Below are positions 11,350 through 22,950 of a stretch of 64,000 bases of DNA, piece after piece (within the stretch, counting starts at the first letter, position 1; the number at the start of each line of letters is the position of its first letter). Source of the DNA: Heliocidaris tuberculata. Lineage: Eukaryota > Echinodermata > Echinoidea > Camarodonta > Echinometridae. The translations under genes and the position numbers were made by a program. The notes beneath the pieces are model-generated. The model made no database searches. It saw only the letters and a list, made by a program, of their open reading frames with translations, and was not told the DNA's origin. The DNA lies in the NCBI GenBank assembly GCA_025618425.1, contig CM046832.1:18323608-18387607 (forward strand). Reading direction: 5' to 3'.

Positions 11350-14300
11350 TTAGAAACCACACTCGTCTAGTATCATGTGCAACAAATATCGCTCCTCGAA
11401 AGGATATAATTTCAAATTGAGTCCCACTATTTTGCGTGAACGGCTTCGAATTTCACGATTTAAGGAATACTTCCCGAGCAGATCATCAGCTTATTTGTGA
11501 AATTGTTCGCTATGAATATTAATGAAGCTGTATTTCATGCTTTCGAGAAACCTTGAATTCGGTTTTGTATAGGTTTCACACTTTCGAATATCCAAATTAT
11601 TCTGCTTGTGAGATATATATTTTGGCCAGGTGATGAAAATAGACACATGATACATCAAGAAGAGATACTTTCGGAATTCCAAATTGACAATTGCGAATGA
11701 TAAAGGAATATAAGCCAATACCTGTTTTACTAATGATCCATCGCATAAGCCAGGGTAAGCGCGAGTACTTAACACTAAAAAAGAGAACAATGGTTGATAT
11801 AATGCAAAACCTTTCGAAGGGGTGAAAAAATAACCGTTTTTATATTTTAAAGATTTTTCAAATATAAAACTACACGAGGATAGAACACAACCCCTAAAAT
11901 GTTAGTTCCGGAACGACTGCATTTCAGAAAAAACAAATCACATGCAGTAAGTATTGATTTTTCGCTCAATATGAATATCTCACGGCTTACTGATTTGTTT
12001 CAAATTTTACAATCCTTAGATATGGTTCTATTCATGTTGATGGATCTCACAGTACGGTATATGAACTTTTATTTCTGAACAAAAACGGGCAGATTATCCC
12101 AACTTAAGCTTCCCTCTTATAACTTTGAAGAAATCTGATTATCGATCTCATCTCAGACCACCTGCACTAAAGAAAACACATTTTCACCATATCCATAACC
12201 TTAACCAACAATGTTGCTTTTAAATGCAATTTGTTTTCGGAAGAAAAAAAAAATCAGATGGATTTTATTAATGTAAATGCATAATTTATTCTGACCATTC
12301 GGCACAAGTTTAGTCATACGCAATCAAAAAGTCTCTCATTTGCTGCTAATGGTTGGTCCTTTTATTCTGTTAGTCAGGAATCATTAAGCAGACATTATTA
12401 ATATTAGGAGTCGATCTATTTTTCCATAAATGCAGTCACGCTCTCCCAAAAGGACAGGCAGAAATTATCATGCAACGAGTGATGTCGCGGAGATACAATA
12501 AACATCCGGAGATGCATTAGCGGCGACATTTTAAGGCGATGCAACACGTATCCAAAACTGCGCCTCGTTCCCAAGATGAAAGATGCTCTTTTCAAATCAG
12601 GTGTTGATGACGTCATTATGAGCATTTCTCTAATCCTGCTTTCCCATGACGTGAACATACTACTCAACCGAATCATTACATGGTGAATTCACGAGTCCCA
12701 AACCGGAATTTAGAGTGCAAAATATTAGAGCTTTTAAATCGTACCAGAGGAAGATTATGGACGAGAATTTGTTTTTCGTAGAAAAACAAAATGGACACGA
12801 ACACCCATTCTAATTTGACGTTGGTTGACCACAGACTCACGTGCTTGCGCATAAGTGATTGTCGAGCAAAGATATTAATTTCTGATTCCTGATGTATTTT
12901 TTTTTATCGACGAGTAAGAGGTTAAATAATTACTTTCCCCCAAATTGGATTTTCATTTAAACGATGTGACCACATCAGTATTAAGGGGGAATTGTTAAAC
13001 AGAGTGATATTTCACCATCTAATTTCAACAGTGCTTTCGCTAAAGACATGGCAACAAAAAGTGATTGTTTCATCCATATCTACGAGTCTCCATGTTTACC
13101 TTCATACATCAATTTCTGTATAATTTTTTTTCATGATCTCTGCTCGATTTCTTTCTAGAAATGAAAATTGACAACTAAATATAACCGCTCATTTTTTGAA
13201 AAAAAGAAGAAAAAAAACATTACATCAAAATTCAAAATTTTCTTTTTTATATGAAACCACTTGCGTGAAAAATGAATCATGTATTCCAGAGAACAGCTAA
13301 AATGAAAATGTGCTTGATTTCTGCCCAAATTAATGAATGGGTGAGTAAGAAGCCATTCAGCTTTCCTGACCCAGCAGCTGACAATGGACTTTTAAGTCCA
13401 TTAAAATGCTTGTGAATGTACACAAACAAGGGGGAATGAAAAGGAACATCAGAGATGGTTGGGATATGACAAGGCTAACAATTTTGCGGGCAAAGGGTCT
13501 TATATAGTGGAACTAAACTGGTGCAGGGAACAAGGAACGACAATGCGATCCAACCTATTTTAGCATGGTATATATTAAAGGCCAATGAATTCATCCAAGA
13601 CGACTTTGATCTACCATTAAAATTCTAAGGAAACGCATTAAATTTACTATTTAGTTACATTATACTAAGTAGGTTTGAGCTACATTAATCAGAGGCCAAA
13701 TCTTTGAACTTTTTACTTTAGTACTTCACTGTCAATCACAGCTGTTCTCGCGTCATTGTTGACATTTATCAAGATCAAGAAATAATATACACGCTCAGAT
13801 TTAGAGGGGCTCTTTGCAGTGTTGATTATGCAATTATTTTTCTGCAGTTATCAGCCCATTTTAGAATGTCTAATGGTACAGCCGTGAATGAAGGGGAGAG
13901 GACTTCAGGCCCTTCTGAGGATGTCTAACATTTCTACAGTGGAAATTAAGGGGCCAATTTTCCCAACACCCATCCCACCCCTGTGAAAATGTCGCAATCA
14001 AGATAACGGATGATAATAAAATTTTCATTCAAAGTCTATAAAAAGAAATAATTTGTAAGTCAATAAGTATAAGACTGCTCTTGAAACGCACAACGCTTGA
14101 GATTTTCTCTGAAATATTCTACTTCGTTACAGTGTCTCCCTATAAATAGGCTGAGATAACTTTATAAGAGTCCAAAAAGAGTGCCTCCTTTTTAAGAATC
14201 AAAACCAGTTTTGAAATATCCCCAAACACTTTAATCAATATTTAGCTGATTTTCATGTATAACAAACTAAAAATGTTATTTGGAAGGATATATCTTAAGA

Positions 14301-14916
14301 TTTTTTGCTTGTTTGCTTTACTCGCTCGCAGATGACGTGACAAAAGTATTCGCATGATATTAGCAATGATAATAATGGGGGCAAGGAAATGCCCCTGTAA
14401 GGTGTGTAAAGTACAAATCACCCATTCCAACTCTCTTGCCCCCCCCCCCCAAATCATTCAAGTAGGGAGCAAATTCGAATCCCTCCAGGGCCCCCTCGCA
14501 AGAAAATTACATGTTATAACATGTTGATAATAAGTTTATTAGTGCTATAAAATGAAAACGTTCAGCATTTCAAAACACAAAATTTTCTCACTCGGTAGCT
14601 ACGCTCCCTCGTGTATTAATAGACGCAATGTTTCTCAACATTTAAGTTGAAACCATGTCTCCCACAAAAGTGTCAGGAGAAAGGGGCAGATGCTTCCATC
14701 TATCGAGGGAGGGGGTTAGTTTTGCCACCCCCCCCCCCATCCTATGACAATAAATAAGCTTTCTAGTGTTATAAAAGGCGAAGTTTCACCGTTCCACAAC
14801 CTAAATTCTAACACATGGTCTCTACGCTCCCTTGAATATATACATGCAGATAAAAAGCAATGTATCTTCTATCAGCATAGAGCCAAAATCGAGAGGGCAG
14901 ATGTTTCGGTTCGGTG
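11350..14916. other. Noncoding DNA without recognised genes
   Basis: Mostly unique-looking AT-rich sequence. A frame at 12676-12416 (minus) has no recognised domain or splice context. From about 13.9 kb, decayed repeats with poly(C) and 'gctccctcg' motifs begin. Confidence 0.4.
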
Positions 14917-15130
14917 TAAAAATGTCAGACGTAAAAGGGTCAGAGGAAAAAATGTCAGACGTAAAAATGTCAGAGGTAAAAATGTCAGAGGTAAAAATGT
15001 CAGAGGTAAAAATATCAGAGGTAAAAATATCAGAGGAAAAGTTGTCAGAGGTAAAAATGCCAGAGGAAAAATGTATGAGGTAAAAATGGCACAGGAAAAT
15101 ATGTTAGAAGTAAATACGTCAGAGTTAAAT
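14917..15130. repeat. 15-bp minisatellite gtcagaggtaaaaat
   Basis: About 14 copies of a 14-15 bp unit with small changes. Frames through it give KxVRGKN or VKMSE repeats because the unit is divisible by three. I read it as a minisatellite, not a protein. Confidence 0.85.
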
Positions 15131-17289
15131 CAATTAGTCACCCAGGGCCAATTGAAGAACTATTTGTGGAAACTAAGTGTTGAGAATCGAATGAGGTATA
15201 GTCTAAGGAAACTTTCCTAAACTACCACCCGTTCTACGTTACTTTTCTCAGATTTAGATTTAGCATTCACCCTGCAATGCCACTCATGACATTAACATAT
15301 CAAAAATAAATACAAGCAGACATGTTTACCCCTCGCAAAACATTTTATTACAAAGTTCAGGTAACACTTTGCGGTCAGTTGACAGACCTACGCCCATCAA
15401 AACCGGAAATAAACAATATCAAAACTGTTCTTCACGAACAACTGTTAAACGATGATTATCTAGTTCAGGAGTTTGCCAAGTGCTTTCGAATGTGTTGTAA
15501 CGCAGTTATTTTTGAAAGGCAGAAGATGTATTTTTTTATATGTTATGTACCATGTTGTGAATAAGAAATTTAAAAATACATGTATAATGTTATGAAGCCT
15601 CTTAAACTAAACTGTTTTTCCAAATTCAAGATGCATTAGTTTAACGTAGTAGATTTACAATTTCACTTTATCAAATAAGATAAACCTTTGTCATTTCAAC
15701 TTTTGATTTCCTAGTATGATATTTTTACCTCTGACATTTTTACCTGGCACCGATGTTTCGCCTCTACCAAAGGGGCAGGTTGAATTTTCGCCCCCCCCCC
15801 TTACAAGACCATAATTTTGCAGATTTCTTGTGCTGTAAAATGCAAAGTTTCAACATGCAATAACCTAAATTTTCTTGTCTGAAGCAATCGAGTTGTGACT
15901 TCAGTGGGCCCCGCGCAAGACAATAAAAAAGAAAAATAGAAGGAATTATTTGATGTATAAATAGTTTTCTTTTGCTCTACAATACAATGTTTCAAAATTC
16001 CAAAATAAATAGATCGGTCGCTATGCTCCCTCGCAGATTAATGGATGTAATGTTTTTGGACTTCTTGGACTTTACAAATCCTGTCTAACACAAAGCCTCA
16101 AAACGGGGGGGGGGGGGGGGGGTGCTTCTTCCTGCAAAAAGATGTGGCAAAGCCGTTTTTCCTGTCCTCCTCACAATATTCCGATGTCGATGTTTTGTTT
16201 CACTCCATTATCATTAGTTCGTTTCCATTAATGACTTCTCTTGCAAAGGTTCAGTAAAAATGAGAATTAACAACCGTGTCGCAAGACCACGAAATTGGTG
16301 CAGCATAATTTTTTTTGTCTGTGTTTAAAACCCATCGACCACGGAAACCTACATCATGACAGACCTCTGATTCTTGGAAAGGTTTTACTGACTTACCATA
16401 AGTTATCGCAAAAATACATCTCAATTCGATGTTCCTTCCTTCCAGATTAAAGCATTATCAGGAATAATCTTGAGGAATAATTGCTTCTGTCTTTATGTCA
16501 TCCTAATTAATGTTGTCTTTCTCACTTTATGCGATCCACACCCACGCACTTGTACAATATTGCCGAAGGATAATCATCTTTTGCTAGAATACAACTTTCT
16601 GGTTCAAGCACCAAATTACTGGCTTACCATAAATTATCGCGATAAAGACATTGTCACATCTTTCCAGATTAATGCTTTATCCTTGGTAATCTCTAAAAGA
16701 AATATTTGCGTCTCTCTTCATGCAATCCTAAATGATGTCTTCCACGTCATAGTTAGCCAGTTATGACTTTTTTTTTTGTATTGAGAAAGGGACAGGGAAG
16801 GGTAAAGAAAAAGACTTTTATAGGAATTTTCTTTTTGGTTTAACAGCCACTGATGCTGCATAATATACCCCACTGCGGATTCATGTAAATCATCACTTGA
16901 TTTGAAATGCACACTTCAAGAAATTATGATAAATCACAATAGAGAAATCCCAGCAGACAGACAGGCCACGAGATCGACAAAACTAATAAGGAAATTGTAC
17001 AAAGAAGATGAAAGAAGGAAATTAAAGAAATACACGAGGAAGTATGAATAATAGGAAGAAGGTAGAAAGAGAAAGACAGTAGAAAGAGAACATAAAAGAA
17101 AAGAACAAGAAGGCAGGATAGAAAAGAGGAAAATAAAGAAATGCGTTATTAAAAAAAGACAAGGAAAATTGAATAAGGAAAATCAAAAGAACAAATGACG
17201 AAAATATAGAGTGAGAAGGAGGGTTCGAATGCTTACAAGACCGAAATTGTATGTTTCTTCGCCTGTCTGTCTCGTGAATCATTCTGAAA
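15131..17289. other. Decayed repeat-rich noncoding DNA
   Basis: Recurrent 'gctatgctccctcgc' and poly(C/G) motifs at 15790, 16015 and 16105. 16980-17220 is purine-rich. No gene seen. Confidence 0.4.
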
Positions 17290-17461
17290 AGTGGTTTGAA
17301 TGCTTTCGGTATTGTAGGCCGTCGGTCTCATATAGGCCCTCAAAATAGTTTTCCTAAGACTGTATTTTTATCATGCTTGTATTTGTTCTCGTTTGTATTT
17401 TCTATTTTTCATGTTGTTTTTATCTTTTGAATTTGAATATGGAAATAAATGAAATGAAATG
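17290..17461 (+). mobile_element. LINE-type 3' tail
   Basis: T-rich 3' UTR-like sequence ending ggaaataaatgaaatgaaatg, the short tandem tail typical of CR1/L2-like retrotransposons. No reverse transcriptase is attached. Confidence 0.4.
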
Positions 17462-19983
17462 CAAAAGGTGACAGAAGATCAACGAGACCGACATAATCAG
17501 TCCCAGGCGCGCCGGAAGAGTTCCAGCTCTGCCCCCCCCCCCCCCCACCTAAAACCGATAAGGGGGCCCACCTCCCTCAAACTCTTAATTTCTGCATACA
17601 GCGCTACCTCCCCTCCGAACAAGTATATTTCCTCTCCTTTTAATATATATTTCTTGCAATTTCGAAAGCGCCACGGTGTTGAAATGAAAAAAAAAAAAAA
17701 AAAAATCCAATCTTTGAAGCAGCGCTATCATCCATCGTATTGCATTATCCCTCATTAGACCTGAGACGGGATCATTTTGTCTCCGCTGGTAGCCTGGTAG
17801 GATGACACGAAATGGTAGAGACTGCATGAGTATTACTTCAAGGGAAGGTTATGAACGAGGTATTCACAGGCTTAGGGGATATTGCATTTTGTAATATTGG
17901 AACACAGCTTTATGGAGAGTGTTTTAACAACATAAGTAAACTATAAAGCATATTCAAAACTGTAGACACAGGCATATCACAGGCCACATCAAAATTATGA
18001 TTTACACATTGAGCCTAGGCATAAGCGTACGGGCAGATTTTCGCGAGAGGGGGGGGGGGGGGCTGACAGCTTTTGCCCAAATATCAACTTTGTAGTTTTC
18101 AATTTGCGAGCGAGCGAGCGGAGAGAGCAAAAAAATTGACACTTTTTATATTTCAAATGTACAGAAATGTGGATATTCTGGCTTCTCGCTGCCCGAATAT
18201 GAGGTGGTTGGAACACCCTACTTTACATTTTAGAGGACTTGTTATAGTGGTAAATTATTACATTTTGTGGTTTATTTTGTGAGAGGATGAGGTGAAATTG
18301 ATTGGGGGAAGCATCCCCCCCCCCCCGCTAAGGGCTCTTAAGACGGGATTTGTTCCATTTTAAGATACACTGCATCTATTGAACTGCTAGGGAGCGTAGG
18401 GATCGAACTAGAATATTTAGATTTTGGAATATTGAAAGTTTCGAATTTAGAGCACTAGAAAGCTTATCCATTATTTTACTGCAAAAATTAATGATCAAAT
18501 GCAACATATAAACCTCTCCCCAAAAAGGTTCTGCAACTCAAGTTTGAGGGATAATATATATTGTGTTGCTTTATCATCATACGTGAATGTGGCAACATAA
18601 GAAAGCTTGATTATTTCTCTTTACAATGATGTTTCATTTCTAATGCTTATGCAAGCATGAAATGCGCTGTCCTAATTATGCAGCAAGGTCGAAAATGAAA
18701 TGTTGCAAAATTCGTTGCTTTCAATAGTGAATTCCCGTTTGTTTTGAGGATATAATTATTTATCTATTGAGTTTGAGGTTTTTGTTTTTTGTTTTCTCTC
18801 TCTCTCTCTCGCTCTATGTCCTTCTTTTAATGAGAAATGGTTATATCTCAGTAAGTTAGTAGCTGTACTTGCGCTCACCGCTCACCCCAAACCTGGCCGC
18901 CAAAATCGTTTTGGGGTATACACCTGCTTGGATTTGTCCAATTGCTTGGGTCTTTATAGGAGATACGCGTGGCATATCTACATCTTACAAACAACCACTC
19001 AGTAAACTGCAGCTCTACCTCAAACACACATTACTCACAGCAAATTACATCTTCCAAACAATAGGGGATTACATCGTTTATGTCTTCATCAATGACTATC
19101 TGAACATTACTCAGAGCATCACACCATTGACATTCACGCAAGACATGCACTGTCACCTCGGCACTATTCAAAACACATTGCATCTTCAAAAGAAATGGAG
19201 ACTTCGGTGTTGAAAAGAAAACAATGCATTTTGCAACATTTCACTTCTGACTTTTCCCTATACTCAGGAGTAGTGCACATTCCATGATTGCATAATCACG
19301 GCAAATGGCACATCATTGCAAAGAGGAATAATCAAGGTTTTCAATGATACCAGTTTTTTTTCATAGATCAGTAACAAGAAAGATAGCATCCCTGAAACTT
19401 GAATTGCAGAACTTTTTTGAGGGGTTATATTGTTGTCTGCGAGTGTGCCCTTCTTAGACTAGAGGAAAGCCTCAGGCCCACATATTCAGGGTTTTGATGT
19501 AGACTGGGTTCTAGGTTCTTATAGTGCAATTAAGCTTAACACTACATATATTGAAATGCGAGGGAGCATAGCAATTGAGTGAGATTTTTTTTTCTATGAT
19601 TAAACTACACATTTTCAATTGTTTAACAGCAAAATGGTTGATGTCATATAAAATTTTTGTATTTTTACTCTGTCGTTTTCTTTCTTTGCCGTCACTCCTC
19701 TCTAGAGTTGTTTTCTTTCCTTCGCATTTTATCTTCATCTTGCCTCCTCCTCTCTCTATATTGCTCTGTCTGCCAACCCGTCTCTCTCTCTCCCTTCCTC
19801 CCCCCGTCCTATCTCACTCTTTTCGAGTACAAAAATAGAGGGTTCATTGTCCCACATAAGTACATCTAATCGATGTTCTTGAAAGAGTAGATCGGTAATT
19901 GTCAAACCCAAATGGCTCATTATTTTGCATGTAAAAAGAGTGTTCTCTATGTTCTCTATGTCTGTTTAATTGGCAATTAATTA
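17462..19983. other. Decayed repeat-rich noncoding DNA
   Basis: Contains homopolymer tracts at 17530, 17690, 18046 and 18316, and 'gcgagcgagcgag' motifs. No gene seen. A 114-codon frame at 18869-19213 has no recognised domain. Confidence 0.4.
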
Positions 19984-20176
19984 TACAGTGAAACCTGTCT
20001 ATAAAGACCACTAAGGGAGACAACAAAAGTGGTCTTTATGAGCAGGTGGTCTGTATGTACAGGTTTCCTTAATACACGTTTCAATGAGAAACACTTTTCA
20101 AGGGAAATGAAAATTATGGTCTTTATAGACAGGTGGTCTTCCTATACAGGTGGTCGCTAAAGCAGGTTTGACTGTA
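19984..20176. mobile_element. Palindromic MITE tacagtgaaacctg, intact copy
   Basis: 193 bp. Ends TACAGTGAAACCTGTCTATA and a complement-like caggtttgactgta, with internal tgtctataaagaccac repeats. A second copy at 38738-40251 is split by an insertion. Confidence 0.8.
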
Positions 20177-20703
20177 TGACCGTGATGGTCTACAAATCTT
20201 TTGACATAATTTTTTCACAGAATGTTTCTTTTTCGAGTTTTCTTGCCGGCTACATACAATTAAAATCTATTTGCATCATAGCACTCCCTCCCTTTCTCCA
20301 AACTACTTTCAGACGTAACTGAAAGAATACAAGATGAGATATATGTGCTAGTGGCAAGTGCTTTATTTAGTGGCCCAATAAATGAACCACTTACATATAT
20401 CAAACATAAATACATTCGCATAGATGTACATAAGAAGAGGCGCGATGTTTCTCACTTTCCTTCAACTTTCCGAGATCGTAACAAATACATGTACAATACC
20501 ACTAAAAGCTTCACTACAGAGAATCTAAAACAAGAAATAAAAATTATGCAATAATACACTGTACTACCAGTACATGAAATCAAACATTCAGCACAAAAAC
20601 CTTAATAATATTCCTGTCATGACATTTCTTATATAATATTCATGTCACATGTATATAGATGTACGTGTATCACCTATTTAGATGTTTTCAAACAAATACC
20701 TTA

Positions 20704-20835
20704 GAGGGTACCAATCACCAAAAAATATTTTTGTCTGTATGTTAGAGGTTCCATGTCATTATACATATACTATGTTCAAAACATTGGCTTCAAATATTAC
20801 TTCTATAAAGAGATATTGCAAGTTTGGTAAAGACA
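20704..20835. mobile_element. Fragment of the gggtaccaatcacc TTAA-type element
   Basis: Starts agagggtaccaatcacc and shares ctgtatgttagaggttccat and ataaagagatattgcaa with the element at 54515-56525. It shows that element's uninterrupted internal sequence. Confidence 0.65.
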
Positions 20836-20925
20836 AAAAAAACTTTTTTGCCATATTCCTTTGATTTGACAAATAGCAAGAAATAACAATTCTTAGCTGT
20901 TGTAAAGTTTTTCATTCCTCTTTAA

Positions 20926-21332
20926 CCCTTTCAGGACAGGAATTATTTAAGGTCTAAATTGATCACATTTTGATCTGCAAATTGGCAACAGTAATATTTT
21001 TCTTATAGTGCTACATGCTTCTAATAAGCTGAAATGTCTTTGAAACAATATACATGGTTAGTAATTTCATCGAAAAGTTGAAAAAATTGCCAATTTTGAT
21101 AAGAAACAGTGATTTTGAACCTCTCAATGTGTTGCCAATTTAAGGATTTTAAAGCTTGTTCTTCTTTTTTAAATTCCTGACATCAAACGCAATATGGTCA
21201 TGCAACAAAAATTGACATAGTGTGTGTAAAATTTTTTTCTCTTTCTACTAATGCATCTGGTATATTTTTTAGAGCTCTGAATAAAAAATTATTGAGCCAA
21301 ACCACAAAATGTGGTCAATTGTCTTGAAAGGG
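20926..21332. mobile_element. TTAA-flanked TIR element
   Basis: 407 bp with TIRs CCCTTTCAGGACA and complement-like tgtcttgaaaggg, flanked by TTAA on both sides. TTAA duplication fits piggyBac or Kolobok families. Confidence 0.7.
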
Positions 21333-22908
21333 TTAAATCTTAAAATGAAATATTACAGAAATTAAGGGTGAAAAATATTTTGCATACTGGGTAAGGATAT
21401 GAGACCAGCATGCAAAGACAGACAGGCAGCTGTCTGTACGAACCTCAGTGAGATTACTGGGCAGTGCACTTTGGCACAGAAAAAGATGACTGATAGCGTA
21501 GATTTGGAGTTCCTTCAAGACAATTACACAAAAATTCATCAAAAATCATGAATGGAACATCAAAATATCTCAAACAAGTAGCTTTGGATACATATGGAAC
21601 AATATGAGAACATATTTAACAATTTTCATACAAATATCTTCTTTTTTTTTTTGTCGTGAACATACGTGATACAAACATTTAAACTGACATACATGATAAC
21701 ATTGGAGAAACGGTCTTTGTGTGATACAAAAACAAATATTATCACCTTGACTATGTGTTACTTGTTACCAGAACTTAAGTAGATAATAGTGGTTTTCTTT
21801 TCTTCTCCATCTTTTTCATTACACAATGTCTGACAATTTAGATTATGTCCTAGATTATGTTGCATGAAATATTTCAAGTTAAAATAAAATACCACTTTTA
21901 GAAACATTACAGTCAAGGTTTATGCCATGTCCTATTACATGATAAATAACTGGAGGATAATCAAGTGCAACCAATTTGAACTCTACTAGACTACTACCAT
22001 CAGAGACGGCACAGGTTTAGGCCAAGACAACAATATATGCAGTGGTTTCACTTTCCTAACCCTAACCCTAACCCTATAGTAGTAGCAGTGATAACAATAA
22101 CTTATTAGTTCCGTTACCCATATCGGCAAATCTGTTTGTTAAATAAATGAAAGACACAGTCTTCAAGTATCATATTCATTTTTGAGTTGAGTTATGAATT
22201 AATTATAATTGATCAATATTTGATAAAAGAATGGTCACCATATCCCTTCCTGATTTCTGAAGTTTACAGTTTAAGCTATAAACTACATGTATCTACCTGA
22301 GTTTTCAAATCTCTAAAAGTACCAACAAATACAAAAAAAAATGACCCATGACACTAATAGACATCACCAGTCACATCTGACACCATCTTTAAGCCTATTT
22401 GGAGAAATTTAATAAACTAGATAGTTTGCAGGATGCACAATTCTAAAAAAAAAAAAAAAAGTCCTGAAAATTTCGAAGCAAGTAATGCTCAAATGGACAC
22501 ATTTAAGCCCCATTTCATAAAACTTGTTGTTAGTAACAACTGCAGCTGACCACATGCAACAATTGCAGTAGCTTACATCCATCATTGCAAAGTGGCTTTG
22601 TTACAAAGTTTAATGAAATAGGGCCATGATCCCTACTTTACTGATTTTCCAACCTTACCAGCCTTATATCTTAGTTTAGACTTGAAAGCACAAAACACAA
22701 AACAGGGTACACATTAAAAAAAACCGATGGTGTTATCGAAATTATAACAATAATAATAAAAACTAAAGTATCATGATCAATTCACATTTTTGTCCCAATT
22801 ATTCTATCACTGGTCATTACCTTCTTAACATTTAGGACTATTTCCACATCATGCAACTACTATGTACCTGTATTCTAAATCATCAATATGCTCAGCGATA
22901 ATGGCCCA
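21333..22908. other. Noncoding DNA downstream of PHF14
   Basis: May include the PHF14 3' UTR. 22055-22075 has 3.5 copies of ccctaa. 22507-22625 is a degenerate palindromic MITE (gccccatttcataaaacttg...atgaaatagggcc). Confidence 0.4.
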
Positions 22909-22950
22909 TCACCTTGACCTTCTCCTGGTCTTTGTTTCGGGTTCAGGCTG
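22909..22950 (-). CDS. PHF14: PHF14 terminal coding exon 18
   Basis: Acceptor ctgcag, then QPEPETKTRRRSR and TGA. It gives a short basic tail instead of the third PHD finger expected from vertebrates. It could be one of two alternative 3' ends. No close AATAAA is obvious; an AATAAA on the minus strand at 20362-20367 and ATTAAA at 22408-22413 are candidates for a long 3' UTR. Confidence 0.75.
   Translation of the reverse strand, partial: QPEPETKTRRRSR

Noticed and set aside
12416..12676. 86-codon minus-strand frame with mixed composition
   Set aside because: No recognised motif, splice context or neighbouring exon; treated as chance.
14917..15130. CRISPR-like array
   Set aside because: Units are contiguous with no unique spacers and the genome is eukaryotic; it is a minisatellite.
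22055..22075. Telomere-like ccctaa repeats
   Set aside because: Only about 3.5 copies, compatible with chance or a tiny interstitial remnant.
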